Source of the DNA: Glandiceps talaboti
Lineage: Eukaryota; Hemichordata; Enteropneusta; Spengelidae
Direction: 5' to 3'
DNA length: 64,000 nucleotides
Assembly (NCBI RefSeq): GCF_964340395.1
Contig: NC_135571.1
Coordinates: forward strand, 8,555,453 to 8,619,452
Numbering within the stretch: the stretch's first letter is position 1; the number at the start of each line of letters is the position of its first letter. The notes below the pieces were generated by a model. The model saw nothing but the letters and a program-made list of their open reading frames with translations, ran no database searches and was not told the origin of the DNA. The translations under genes were made by a program, and so were the position numbers. This document shows positions 23,301 to 38,300 of the stretch, one piece after another.

Positions 23301-26300
23301 TAAGAATTCTTCATGGCATGATGATCTCATTAGGCATGATGATCTCATTAGGGATATGCAAATTAGGTCTAAAAATGTGTATTTTTTGTCAAAAATATAT
23401 AGATCCAAATCAGGGATGGGTAGGTACTCTAGATGAGTGACTAAAGATTCAAAAAAATGTGTGCAAATATGCCTAGCAACGGGACCACACCCATAGCAAC
23501 AGCTAAATATTGCAAAGATGAAAAGTGGGAAGGGTATTCGAGTTAATAAAAGATTCCATAAATGTATGCAAATATCCCTAGCAACAAGACCATGTCCATA
23601 GCAACAGTCAAACACAGTTATGCTACATTGGCACTATTTTTAATTCTCAAGACGATTTTGCGATATATTTTCCAATGTGAAATAGGATTGACCAAGTCTG
23701 TGTTTAAAACTCAGTAGTTACAAAAAAGCTAAAAAGTGTAAAAAAGTTTGTCATTGTACATTTTACCTCCAATGTTTATATAGAGTAAAAACTTTTTTTG
23801 TCAATTAGAGTTACATTACACAGAATTTTTCTGTGCTATTCATTTGATTTAAAAAGCAAAGTGAATACCAATTTTTAGGCCTTAAAAAAATTGCGTGGGT
23901 CCGATTACGTTCAATTTTAGAATAGGGTCGGGTAGGTAGATTTTTAATTTAATTTTATTACATTTGTATATATTTTTTTCTGTGCGAGTGTCTAGGTCAG
24001 GTGTTCCATTGTTTTCCAAATGGTCTCTGTGTTGTTTTTTTCATCCTATCAGATGTACAGCCATTGCAGATTGGAAAAACAGTTTTAGAAGGTCTTTTCA
24101 AGTTGTTGGCAGTTTCTGCATTCACTATTTCTTATCAGACTTCACAATTTTTGCAATTTTATTATTGAAAATTTTAAAATATTTAATAAAAAATAAGGGT
24201 CGGCAGTGAAAAGCTAGGTGGGGTCGGGTCACCAGAACCAAACAATTATTTTTTTTTTTAGGCCTTAGCAATAATCGCTAATTAACATCGGTTGTAGTTG
24301 TTGGACAACAGTGTATGCGCATGTATGTAAGCGACCCATTGTAAAACAATGGGTAGTCGGCTGTCAAACGCAGGCTGAACACATCAAAGTTCTGAGTGAC
24401 TGGTAAATTTTAGAGGGGCGACAGCAGCAGTTTAATGGAAGCGGGAGCAAAATTTAATGGGGGTGTGCCGCCCCCTTAAAAGAGCCTGTGGAGAACACTG
24501 ACATCTATTTACATTTCCAGCTCGCATAAGTTAATTTATTTTGAAATGAATTATATTTTTCAGGTTCCTGTTACAAAGCCTTGAAGATTTGGATGCTAGT
24601 CTTCGGAAGTTGAATTCACGTTTGTTTGTTATCAGAGGTCAGCCTGCTGATGTTTTGCCAAGACTTTTCAGAGTAAGTTACAGCTTCTCTCCGTCATATT
24701 ATGCATGTCCAAATGAAGTGCTTTTAGGGACAACGTCACTATCAAGTGCGCTGTAAAAACGTGTAATGCATTACATCAGGTCTTGTGACTAGTCAAGATG
24801 GAAAACAGGAAATAATGAGGTGTTAGAATTCAAAAATAACAATAACGTCCATTGACAAACATAGCATTGATATCACTCCCACATTGAATTTGGTGTATTA
24901 ACATGACATCAAAGTAACACTTCAAATCAGCTGACACATTATGTATAAAATGACGAGTGATCACATGACTTTGTATACAGAGAATGGTTGTGCATTCATT
25001 TGCATATCATTTGCATACAGGTATGCAATAATATTTACAGTATTTGAACTGCAATGTGAATACCACTAGTATGTGCACTCACCAATACAAGTACACATGT
25101 ACATGTAATTGCTGACAGTAATATACATAACAATATTGAAAACTGACAATGTTGAATTTATCTCTTCACCCAGCAATGGAATGTAAGTCGCCTATCCTTT
25201 GAAACAGACTGTGAACCATTTGGAAGAGAACGTGACTCGGCCATCAAAACACTAGCAAGTGAAGCTCATGTGAAGGTCATCTCACGCTCATCACATACGC
25301 TGTATGATCCTCTTGAGTAAGTCAAGTCTTCATTACATATACACTGTATGGAGTATGAATAAAAAGATGTTTCTAGTCATTACAACCACAAACACATCAA
25401 AATCATGGGCACAAAGGTGGGGGGGAGGGAGACTACTCCCCTTATTTGAGTATACGGAAATGTGTCGCCCTTTGGGGTGTGTGGTCTAAAATGGAGTCTT
25501 TTTTTCCTCAGTATAGTGGTCTTGAGTTTGACGATAAAATAGGGAATTTGCAATCCAGACTGTGCATGCTCAGATGCAAAGGACTATGGGATTGTCTGTG
25601 GTCTCTTTTGTATTGGGGATTTGATTAGTAACAATCTTTTTTTTTGTTTTCTCAGAATCATTGAATCAAACGATGGTGGTCAGATGTTGACTTACCAAAG
25701 ATTCCAAAATGTACTTCAGTCGCTACCTCCGCCTGCCTATCCAGTTGATCCAATAACCTTTGACGTTGTCGAAAAGCTGTACACACCCGTTGAAATCGAT
25801 CATGATGACAGATTTGGCGTTCCTACTCTGGAAGAACTAGGTAAGGGTGACTTTTTCATTATAATCTGTTTCTTATGATCATGTCAACCTACACATCTAT
25901 TTTAATAAAGATTGATAGTATGTTGACGACAGTAAGGGATAATTGTAGAATGTCACAGAAGCTCAAAAAGCGAACTTTGTTCTTTATGGGGGAAGGGGTC
26001 TGGCATCAATGTTATTGCTGAACTTCACACTTTTAACCAAATTTCGAAAATGTGCATGTCTTCAAATGATAACAGCTTCTGTATTTACTATTGAGATGTC
26101 GATAAGTTTTTAAAAGATAAAAAATTTACTTCTAATGTGAGATACATTGCACTGTGTCTCCTGTAGTATTTTGATGCATTTACCATCTCCGTACATAGGT
26201 TCATAAGGTTGGAACTTCATACCATCATACTTTTACATTGCATCGATCGTAGTGCTGTGACCCCAACAGATTTCATCATGGTTTACATCATATGTAAACA

Positions 26301-29300
26301 TTTAATGTGACACTTGTGAACTTTCGTTTAGGGGAAGGGGTTTTGTTCTAAATGAACGTCCGTTTATCTAGCCTGTGTGACATTGTGCAATCGTCCCTAA
26401 AGCATGTACTATTTTTCATGATCCTATATTTGTTGAATACAATTTTTATTCAAAATAATGCCCTCTATGGTCACATCAGGAAATGGTAAGTTGGTAAGTA
26501 TTTTTTGCCAAAACTTGAGAGTGAATGAATGTTCAGGACCTTCAAGTCAAATTAGTAAGAGGATCTATCAGATTCATTCATCAGAATGTACGAATAATCG
26601 CAAGCATCGCCAATTTGTACTCGCATAAATATTTTTAGTTTCCAACGGGCGAAGCACGGACAGAACTACTACTTTGGGTCCCATAAGTCCATTATCACCT
26701 GTATCTGAGACTTGTAAATTCAACCAAACCTGGCACAAATGTCATACATGTAGTCGGCAACAATTTTTGCATGTCAGTTTGTTTCGCTACCTCCAGGATA
26801 ATGGCTGAATTCAAATTATTTTGCCATTGACAAATGCATTGATAAAACTGCTTATGAAATCTTGCAAACTTTACATGATGTTTAGATGTTTTCATTTAAA
26901 ACCAAATTAATGTATACAGCTGGGTACGTTTAGTTCAGTGGAGTTTTTGCCATTGAAAACTGTATTGATTCGTGAAATGAAAATTCTATATTGTTTTCTA
27001 GCACAACTGAACCAGTAAGGTTGTACTGGGATTGCCAGCTGTATCCATTTGGTATATAACATTCTGATGTTTTCATTTAAACCAAATGGATACAGCTGGC
27101 AATCCCAGTACATCGACAATCTGAGTGCATGTAGTCATAGTTGCCTAGGGTCAACATTGTTGGAAAGAGATTCCTAGTATTGCCAAGGGCAACATTTGCA
27201 TGTTTTACCTAAGACTGCTATCAATCAATCAATCAGTGAATTTTTTAAAGCACCCGTTTCCACTATAATGTAGAGTTCAGAGGCGCTGTACTTAGAATGC
27301 TCTGGAGAACAGATATGTCTTTAGGTTCTTTTTAAAGGAGTTAGCTGTTGGCTTTTGTTGTATTTCCAGTGGCAGTGCATTCCATATGTGGGGTGCAGCA
27401 CGTGAGAATGCACGCCCGCCATACGACAACATTGGGTTCGTGCAATAAACTTTCGGCAGTTGATCAAAGTGTCCTGGGATTTGGCTTCAAGTGAATTAAG
27501 TCAGATATATAGATTGACGATAGTCCATTCAGAGATTTGTTAGTGATCAATAGCAGGTTATATTTGATTCTATCCTGCACTGGTAGCCAGTGGAGCCCTT
27601 TAAGGATCGGTGTTATGTGATCATATTTTTTGGCCCGCATGATGATCCTTGCTGCAGTGTATTGTGCATGTTGTAGTTGTTTCAAATGTTCATTAAATAT
27701 GCAATAAAACATGCATTTCCGTAGGCTACTGCTACTGAGAAACAATCTAAGATGGGAATTCTCCTACACGAACAGAAATGTCAAGTAGATCTATTTACCA
27801 GTCTGTGAATATCCAGGTAGTATAGATAATGTACATTGTAACCGATTATACTGATCCCTAGGGCAGGATATGAATATTTTACCATAAAGACTGTGCTGGT
27901 GAGAAACGACCACTCCCACACGAGCAGAACAGAAAGGTCAAATATGTCTGTTTACAAGTCTGTGACTATCCAGGTAGAAATGTAATCGATTAGACTGATC
28001 CCTAGTATTGTCGAGGGCAGCATATAAATATTTTACGTATCTCTGTGCTAGAGAAAAAAACAATCCAAACACGAACAGAAAGGTCAAATCTGTTTATATA
28101 CCAGTCTGTGACTATCCAGGTAGCAATGTAATCGATTAGACTAATTCCTTAGCATTACCCAGGGCAGCATATAAATATTTTACCTATCACTGTGCTAGAG
28201 AAAAAACAATCACAAAAATATATACACAGATGGGAAATCTCCACAGACGAACAAAAAGGTCAAATACGTACATTTGCCAGTCTGTGACTATCCAGGTAGC
28301 AATGTAATAGATTAGACTAATTCTTTAGGATTACCCAGGGCAGCATATACTCGCAGATCAGTACACCGTTATAGTATTGCTCCAGATCGGAGCGAGGTAA
28401 CGACTTTAGTTTTAGATAAAACGTAGCAAAAAAGGCACGAACACAGTCTATGTTTATGTCTGCCGAATGGCAGTGTTTCATCTGAACCTGAGTAAAACAT
28501 GCAAGGGTCAAACTGAAGAGTGAGGTGGAAATTATCATAAATTATGATTTCACTTCAATTCAATCAATTCAATAACTTTATTTATCCCAAATGGGCAATT
28601 CGGTTTGGCAGACATAATATCTACACACAAAAATTTAAAAAAAAGAAAAAGAAGACAACAGTTCAAAGCAAAAACAAACAAGATAAAAGGTTACAGGACA
28701 AATCACACTACAATGAGAGTATCTAAAATGTTTTGTTTAAAAGCCGCATAGCGCATGGTATGAAAGAGTTCTTATGCCTGTTTGTCCTGCAAATTGGGCA
28801 TCTAAGACGTCTACCAGATGGAAGGAAATTGAAATATAACTCTATGGTCTTGTTTGTATCTTTTATCTATAGGCTTTGATATGGATGATATACCACCTGT
28901 GACATGGATTGGAGGAGAAACTGAAGCTAAAGCCAGACTGGACAGACATCTTGAAAGAAAAGTAAGTCTTGTGTAACAAGATAATCGGACAATTTATGAA
29001 AATTGCAGGGAATTGAAATTCTTCTTTTGGTTGGTATGAAAATGTTATTGTGCAAATTTATAACAGAGGAATTCCTTTAAAAGTGAGTTATTTAGCATCA
29101 GACTATTGTACATCTCAAACTTTTCAACTTGACTTGTGTAGACTAGCATCCCTCTAGCATTTGTTAGCTATTATGAAGGGTGATTACAGTTAAGATCCAG
29201 GCTACTTAGACTAGCATCCCTCCAGCATTTATTGTAGCTATTAAGCTAAGAAGGGTGATTGACCTGTTGTCGGTTCCAAGATGCAAGGTGCTCAGGTGTT

Positions 29301-32300
29301 TGCACTCACTCAGTGGGATGGTTGTCACCTGACCGTACCCTGGGTTCACCGGTAAAATCCCTCTCTGTCATTGATGGCGTTTAGTCTTTGTTCTATAAAA
29401 TCACTCATAATCAAAGAGGTCAACATGTCTTTCCATCATTTCCTGATGAAAATGTTATTTCAAACATAATAAAGACAAAACAAGACTAAACCTAACAACA
29501 CAAGTGACTTCCTCTCGAGCAATGCATCTTGGAACAAGAAAATTGACTATTCCAGCGAATGACACTATGCTAACAATGTATTTTGGAATATGAAAAACAA
29601 TTGGGTTAGATGTTGGCCAAGTGTTTTTTACTACCATTATTATTTGTCATGTATATTGGACCAACCCCATTATGCATTGTTTTCAGAAAATGATGATGAC
29701 GTAGTGATCTGTACATATCAGGGCTCAAAATTAACAGTAGTCTCATGTCCACAGACTACCAATTCTTGTCATGGCGCTACCAGAATTTGTAGCTGGTAGC
29801 CCACTCAGGCTACCACTAATTATGAGATGAAGGTAGAAGATTTAAGGACATGAAAGTATTTAAATAACACACACATTTCCAATACAGGAAACCTGTTTTC
29901 AGTTCAGGAATATAGGACTACAGGCCACAATCCCTGGGCTACCAATTTCTGAAATTGGTAGCCCACTAGGACTACCAAAGAAAAAAGTTAATTTCAAGCC
30001 CTGCATATCTGTACATGTAAGCAGAGAGATGGACTGTTCATCAATGTTGATTTTCCTCAGCGTCTCAGGTTTCTGCCTGCTTTGAAATTAGAGAGCTGTT
30101 CGATGCAACCATTCAACAAATCTCCCAGCTTTTACTTGGACTTGTATATGTGTGTGTGCTATAAGTATGATATGTATATTGATAGTGTGATTTCATCTCT
30201 ACAGGCTTGGGTTGCTAATTTTGAAAAGCCAAAGATGACACCACAGTCATTGGTAAACACAAACACAGGACTGAGTCCATATCTGCGGTTTGGCTGTCTC
30301 TCAGCAAGAATGTTCTACTGGAAACTGACTGAACTATATAAAAAGGTAAAGCTCTAATTTTTTTTCAATATTACCAAATAACTGTTAATGTATAGCACAA
30401 CTGAAGTGTGTGTGTGTCCGTGCGTGTGTGTGTGTGTGTTTACAACTTAAACTCAAAATCCCCTTGACTGGTTGCCTTATATGGTAGGGACATTACTTTT
30501 GGCATCTAGTTGGGAAATTGTTCAAAGCAAAATGATTTCTTCACAGGTATATGATTTGGGTCAAAAAAAATATCATTTTTGGTCAAAAAACTGTAATTTC
30601 AAAACTACCAAGCAGATTGGGCTGAAATTTAATGGATATAACACAAAAATGTAAAGAAATTATTTCAGTTCAATAATTTCAAACTTTAGCATAGTTCATC
30701 ATGGCAAAAATAGAGGGGAGGGGTGGCCCCACAAACAGAGGAGTGAATAATGGATAAATGGATATACAATATCATGTCTGGTAGTGCAGAATTTTTCTTT
30801 TTGACAAGGTGTGAAGGAGCAACAATCTAAAGGTTTGCCCTTACGGAAGGCATTCAGTTAATATCTGGTTAACGTTTTCACATATTGAAATTGTGCTCGT
30901 GCCTACCACAGTGGGATGATTATCCAAAATTGGAGTGTATAAAAATATACCTACATGCAGGTAGTAATGATGCATTTACTTTGCTAATGAGATTCGTGAA
31001 TAAAAAAGGCAGATATACGCAGCAGGCAACAATTATAAAGTACGTCATAGCTGGTATTAGAGAGCATTTTATTACCGAAAATAAGTAATTACGTTCTGTA
31101 TAGCACGATTGCTTTTGGGGATTACCAAAAAAATCTCATTTGGAGAACACTATCTATAGATACTACATGAATATACATGTAACTGCAATTTTTGAAAGCT
31201 TTGAGGCCATATTTCACGTGTTTGCACTTGTGCATGCCACAGTGGGGTGGTTATCCAAAATTAGGGGTACCCTCAAACAAATTTACAATGTGGCACTTTC
31301 AGAATCGAAGTATGAAATCACACATCTACATGCAGGTAGTAATGATGCAATTAATTTGGTGATGGGATTCTTGAATATCAACATTTCTGAAAAAAGACAG
31401 ATATACATAGCAGACATGAATTGTAAAGTACAGCACACTGTAGAATATTTTACCCACAACTCTCTCTGATTTGTACTGTTGGACATCATCTCTAAGAATT
31501 CATCTTTTTGTGAATTCTGTGACGTCAGTTGAGGTTAACGTTTTTACAGTATCTAAAATGGTGGACTCTAATGACAGTTACGATGAGTTGAAAATACGCC
31601 AAACTCCACTTTTGCAGAAGCTCATATGTCAGCTACATTTTATTTATGATGTAGTAACAAATGGATATGCAATATCATGTCTGGTAGTGCAGACATTTTC
31701 TTTTTTACAAGGCTTGAAAGAACAGCAATCTTAAGGTTTGCCCTTACAGAAGTCATGCAGTTTAGATCTGGTAGAAATTTGCCGACAGATTTTCTTGAAA
31801 GATATGCATGTTTGTTACTGACTTTTATTTCTAATGAAACCACTGGGATTATTTTCCAAAATTTGGGTGTATAAAAATATGAAATCGTGTGTCTACGTGC
31901 AGGTAGTAATGATGCATTTACTTTGCTAATGGGATTCGTGAATACAAAAAGTAGATATGCGCAACAGGTAACAATTGCAAAGTACGTCATAGCTGGTATC
32001 GAAGAGCATTTGATTACCGAAAATAAGTAATTACGTTCTATATAGAGCACGATTGCTTTTGGAGATTACCAAAAATCTCGTTTGGAGAACACTATCTATA
32101 GATACTACATGAATATACATGTAACTGCAGTTTTTGAAAGCTTTGAGGCCATATTTCACGTGTTTGCACTTGTGCATGCCACAGTGGGGTGGTTATCCAA
32201 AATTAGGGGCAACCTCAAACAAATTTACAATGTGGCACTTTCAGAATAAAATCGAAGTATGAAATCACACACCTACATGCAGGTAGTAATGATGCAATTA

Positions 32301-35300
32301 ATTTGGTGATGGGATTCTTGAATATCAACGTTTCTGAAAAAAGACAGATATGTAGCAGACGAGAATTGTAAAGTACGGCACACTGTACAATATTTTACCC
32401 ACAACTCTCTCTGATTTGTACTGTTGGACATCATCTCTAAGAATTCATCTTTTTGTGAAATCTGTGACGTCAGTTGGGGTTTACGTTTTTACAGTATCTA
32501 AAATGGTGGACTCTAGTGAAAGTTACGGTGAGTTGAAAATACGCCAAACTCCACTTTTGCAGAAGCTCATATGTCAGCTACATTTTATTTATGATGTAGT
32601 AACAAATGGATATGCAATATCATGTCTGGTAATGCAGACATTTTCTTTTTTACAAGGCTTGAAAGAACAGCAATCTTAAGGTTTGCCCTTACAGAAGTCA
32701 TGCAGTTTAGATCTGGTAGAAATTTGCCAACAGATTTTCTTGAAAGACATGCAAGTTTGTTACCGACTTCTAATGAAACCACTGGCATTAATTTCCAAAA
32801 TTGGGGTGTATAAAAATATGAAATCATGTACCTACGTGCAGGTAGTAATGATGCATTTACTTTGCTAATGGGATTCGTGAATAAAAAAGGCAGATATACG
32901 CAGCAGATAACAATTGTACAGTACGTCATAGCTGGTATCGAAGAGCATTAGATTACTGAAAATAAGTAATTACGTTCTGTATAGCACATGATTGCTTTTG
33001 GAGATTACCAAAAATCTTGTTTGGAGAACACTATCTATAGATACTACATGAATATACATGTAACTGCAATTTTTGAAAGCTTTGAGGCCATATTTCACGT
33101 GTTTGCACTTGTGCATGCCACAGTGGGGTGATTATCCAAAATTAGGGGTACCCTCAAACAAATTTACAATGTGGCACTTTCAGAATAAAATCGAAGTATG
33201 AAATCACACATCTACATGCAGGGAGTAATGATGCAATTAATTTGGTAATGTGATTCTTGAATATCAACATTTCTGAAAAAAGGCAGATATATGTAGCGGA
33301 CGAGAATTGTAAAGTGCGGCACACTGTAGAATATTTTACCCACAATTCACTCCGATTTGTACTGTTGGACATCATCTCCTTGAAGTTAGATAAATCTCAC
33401 CTGTGTACAGGATTTTGTAAAAACATTTTTGACTTTTGCAAAGCATAGAATTGCCACTGATAAGTTTCTGAAAACCCTTTTCATCGGTTCTGGTATCAAT
33501 GATTTATTGCAGAAGGAGTGACAGTTTTTACCTTCCGGAAGGTAAAAATTGCAACTCCTGCTAGAAATCAAATTATATATTATTGAGGTAGCTTTTAGTT
33601 TTAATAACTTATTTGCATATTTTTGGTAATTAAATGTATAAAAATTCTAGTTATGGTGTGGCCTATGCTACAACATTCTATAAATGCTTCACAATGCATG
33701 CTGTGCTGGCCGTAAGATCACATCAGGAGGCAGTGATGCTGAAAAATCCGCCGAGATAAATTCACATGATCTCTTAACTATTTCATTCACAATCAAATTT
33801 GAAAATCTTTTTTTTTTTTGTACTTCATTGATTCCTGTTTGCATTCCCATGTGTTTCTGTTTGCCGTGAAAGTTTGAATGGGAAGATCATTAGTCAAACC
33901 AGGTCAGCTTCAACGTTCGGGTCAAATTACCCCTCTTTCTACCGAAAATTCTGGAATGGATCATTACACAAAGACTTTGCCAATTTTTTTTACTACAGTC
34001 ATATTAAGCACATAAGAATTCATCTTTTTGTGAAATTTGAGATGTCAGTTGAGGTTCACGTTGTTACAGTATCTAAAATGGTGGACTCTAGTGAAAGTTA
34101 CGACAAGTTGAAAATACGGCAAACTCCATTTTACAGAAGCTCATATGTACAATGTGTCAGCCAGAGTTCCGAAGCTAAGTTTTATTGATGAAGTAACTAA
34201 TGGATATGCAATATCATGTCTGGTAATGCAGAAGTTTTCATTTTTACAAGGCTTGAAGGAACAGCAATCTTAAGGTTTGCCCTTACAGATGGCATTCAGT
34301 TAACATCTGGTAGAAATTTGCCAACAGATTTTCTTGAAAGACATGCATGTTTGCAATGAAACTAAGGAAAATGTATGCACCTGTTATGACTCTGCCAAAG
34401 ATACAGATTTATTTGAATAGGAATAACAAAAGAAATATACATATTAAAACTCATCATACACACTGACTACTGTGATACTTTGACATTTAAAAGTGTTTTA
34501 TTCAAAGACATGTTTAATTTAGTTGTTAGTACATTTGTATACAAAATTTAGAACTTTGTTTTTGATTCGCCAGCGAACTTTTGTTACATATCAATTAAAC
34601 GTAATTATTACGGTTAAATGTTGAGAAATATGGGACATTGAAGAAGTTATAAAATAAGGAACCTCCAAACATTCCAATCAGAGAAAGTTATGGGTAGGAT
34701 ATTGTGCAAGTGCAGGCATAGGTTTCAAAGGGCATTGGATTACCGAACACAACTAATTACATTGTATCTAGACATGATTGCTTTTGGGGATTAACAAACA
34801 GCATTCAACTTTCTGGGGAAAAGGCAGACACCGTTGGAATTAACAAATTGTTAGTGGAATACTTTTTCTGGTAATCGAAGGTCTGTAGAATATTGCCTTG
34901 GGGATATCCAGTGATGGATTATCTGACAGCTATCTGGGGACTCGACTTTAATCATTATTTGAAGATCTAGGGACTTTCTAGGGTCTGGAAAAAGGAATGA
35001 AATGAATGATTAGGTAACCTTTCAGAAAATCCAGGACTCGGGATTGTGGAAGAAGCAGCTATTCCTGCTCAGTAGAATATTTGGAGGATATTGAACTAAT
35101 CTTTAAAATTAAACATTCTTTGGAAAAGTCGATCTGTTTTTCATTCTCTAAATTTGTGAACCAGTAAACAAGTTTTATTCTAAGTTATCAGAAGAGATGT
35201 AGTTGCAAATATATAATTTAAATCTCTCATACAATATTTTATGAAATGAGATGGCATATTTAGATGTACACATACTGCATTTGCAAAAAATGTCTTACAT

Positions 35301-38300
35301 AAGGAACACCACTTCAGGAAATAGGTATTTTCATAAACTCTACATTCTGGAGAGTCATTTTACGCTTTCACATCACATAAATTTCTTGTGATTGCCGAGA
35401 AACACCAAATTGAAACTCTTGTTCACCTCTGTTTTCAAGGTGCTGGAAAGCTCTTTGAATATCAAGCTTAATTGTTTGACATGAGGAATTTTAAAATAAT
35501 TATTCCTGTCCAGTCAGAAGGAATTCGTTGACACTTTGGTGTAAAAAGTATGCTTTTAAAGCTACAGGCAACGGGAAGATTTTATGAAACTGTTTTTGTG
35601 TTACACCCTGCACAGTATTGAATCACCTGAAGGTGAACATATTGGTTTATATAAGCAGTCCACATATTATGGTGCAATCCAAATAAATTTTTGGGTCAGC
35701 ACCCGAAAACCAGCACCCCAATTAATCACAACTTCAACTTATTACCGTTACTACGTATAGATAAAATGGACACCTAATTGACGTGTATGTATTTCTAATT
35801 ATTGGTAATTTTCCATGTTGCTGGTTATCTGATCCTAAAAATGATACTAAGTTACACCTACAGGGTTAAGAGAAAAGACTACTTGAAGTTATGTAGCATC
35901 AAGAGGGTTCGTCATGTAATATTCTGCAGGGGGTATTATCTAATTGTCTGTATGTAGTATGTCCCAGTTCTTTTAGCAATGATGTAATATTCTGCAGGGG
36001 GTACTATCTAATTGTCTGTATGGAGTGTGTCCCAGTTCTTTAAGCAATGATCACTTCAGATATGTAGATTGGATGCACATCTGCTCAAAATTCAATACCG
36101 TCAGAATTTCTGGCGCCATCTTGATATCAGAGATGTATGGCAATAGAGAAGAGTACATGGAACCTGGATTCAATTAATTATCATATGAAGGAAAATTTAT
36201 ACTTGGGAGAGCAAAATGCATTCCCAAATTTGCGTCATCATTGCCAGGGGTAGTAACAAATGATAATTGATACATACAGAGTAAAAAAAAAAATTAGAAG
36301 CATGATATCAAATTTGACAAGAGTATAGTTACAAATGAAAATTTGTACGTACATAGTAAAATGAAACTTGAAATCATTCCCAAATTTGCGTCAGAGGTAG
36401 TTTAATACAAATGAAGATTTATACTAAGTATTGCCAAATTTGCGTCACCAGTGTAAAGGGTTACGTACAAATGAAGATTTATACCAAGTATTGCCAAATT
36501 TGCGTCACCAGTGTATAAAGGGTTACGTACAAATGAAGATTTATACCAAGTGTTACCAAATTTGCGTCATGAGTGAAAAGGGTTACGTAGAAATGAAGAT
36601 TTATACTTAGAGTATAACAAATTTAGGTCATCATTGTCAAAGGTTACATACAAATGAAGATTTACACTTAGAGTAAAACAAATTTGCGTCATCATTGTCG
36701 CAGGTTACGTACAAATGAAAATTTATACTTTCAGAGTAAAAAACAGAGACGAGTATCGAGAATGATAGTTTATGTAAATTTTGGTACAGAAATCAACCCC
36801 AGCAATGTACGCCATAACCAACTGGATCCCATGTTTAGGAAGTAATAGTGTATTTTTTCAGTCCTCGAAAAATAAGTAATGACAGATGTTTCCTCAGTGC
36901 AAAGGCAATATTATACGTAAAATAAAAAACATTTTATACATATTTTTTAATGTTTTGCAATTTATTGAGTTACAAACAAGGACTTAGTATATGTTATTTC
37001 ACATTGTTTTTTCAAGTAGAAAAACATAGTAAAAGATTCAACAGAAATACCCAATTCTCATCCATATGACCACTTAAGGCCAAAAAAATGAAAAGAATTG
37101 TTTCTGGTCAGGACAGTGTCTACAATGGTGTGACGGTGCGAAATTTTTAATTTTTTTTATTCTCAACAAACCTGAGGCAGTATTATTTTTACTGTACATG
37201 TATATTACATGTATGTGAAGGATGTATTAATTGTGTGTTGATTCCAAATGTCTCCGATGTCGCAAGAAGGAATTTATTTCCTCCTCGATCAACCCAAGAC
37301 AGTCTTTATTGTCATTCTCGGTACACATAACCTAATTTTATCTTCAAATTAATCATTTTCAATTAATATTTTGTCATTTCAGGTGAAAAAGAAGCAAGAG
37401 CCACCATTGTCTCTTCATGGACAATTATTATGGAGAGAGTTTTTCTACACCGCAGCAACAGACAACCCAAATTTTGACAAGATGATAAGTAATCCCATAT
37501 GTGTACAGATTCCATGGGACAAGAACCCAGATTACGTCCAAATGTGGGCTGATGTAAGTTTATGCTATGTTGTTCAATGTCTAGGACCATTTGTTGGCTT
37601 TTATATCTGAAGATATCTTCTAGCCTGTAGTGGAATCGCTGTAATAGCAAAAATCTGACGAGACAACATGCTGGTAAAGTTAACAACAGCGCATGTCAGT
37701 AGTAATCCATCACACATTGACAAGCGAATGTAATTGGGTACTTCATGCACAAAAAGCATGCTTATATGCAAATTATGTTTGCAATGTAACCCTACATGTA
37801 CCTTCTTGTGTTAATGCAGTATTGAAGTTTTTCACAGAATGGATGGTGGCAACAGTTAATGGTCAGATACAGATAACATTAAGTTGCCATCCATTGATTA
37901 TATGTTCCCACTCCCTACAGGCACAAACTGGTTTTCCTTGGATTGATGCAATAATGACACAACTAAAGCAAGAAGGCTGGATCCATAATTTATTACGTCA
38001 TGCTGCCGTGTGTTTCCTGACACGTGGCAATCTATGGATAAGCTGGGAAGAAGGCATGAGGGTCAGTTTTCATTTTAATAAATATTCTGTATTCCCTAAT
38101 AGTATATCTTAAAGTTTGCTTACACCAAAACCAGCTAAATCTGGTCCAAACCCATCCACAACTGTCCCAAACCAGTAGAAGTCGGTTCCAACCGATCTAA
38201 ACTAGTAAGTCCAGTCCAAACTGATGTTTCATTGGTTCACTTTTATTATTTATGGAAAATAATTCATTTGATGAGAAATAGAAGTATTTCTAAACCACAT

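Larger units (their letters stand above)
19503..24563. other. CRY: CRY intron 1 (5.1 kb)
   Basis: Contains a perfect D-box TTACGTAA (19781-19788), a (TC)n tract (20230-20299), family B and CAG-ended elements, ~130-bp tandem repeats (22975-23400) and a TAGGCC-ended element. Stretches 19600-20150, 20400-20850 and 21800-22950 show nothing I can assign. Confidence 0.7.
25841..28872. other. CRY: CRY intron 4 (3.0 kb)
   Basis: Carries a perfect 32-bp inverted repeat, a ~150-175-bp tandem array split by a LINE fragment, and a second LINE fragment next to exon 5. 25850-26880 is AT-rich with nothing recognised. Confidence 0.7.
30346..37382. other. CRY: CRY intron 6 (7.0 kb)
   Basis: Dominated by the ~0.9-kb tandem array (30771-34360), then mostly AT-rich single-copy sequence 34360-35690, family E, a 68-bp duplication, a ~60-bp minisatellite and a family B fragment. 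Confidence 0.7.

Noticed and set aside
31640-32929. Frames of 60-136 codons repeated in the 0.9-kb array
   Set aside because: They recur because the DNA is tandemly duplicated; frames differ in stops between copies and no domain is seen.
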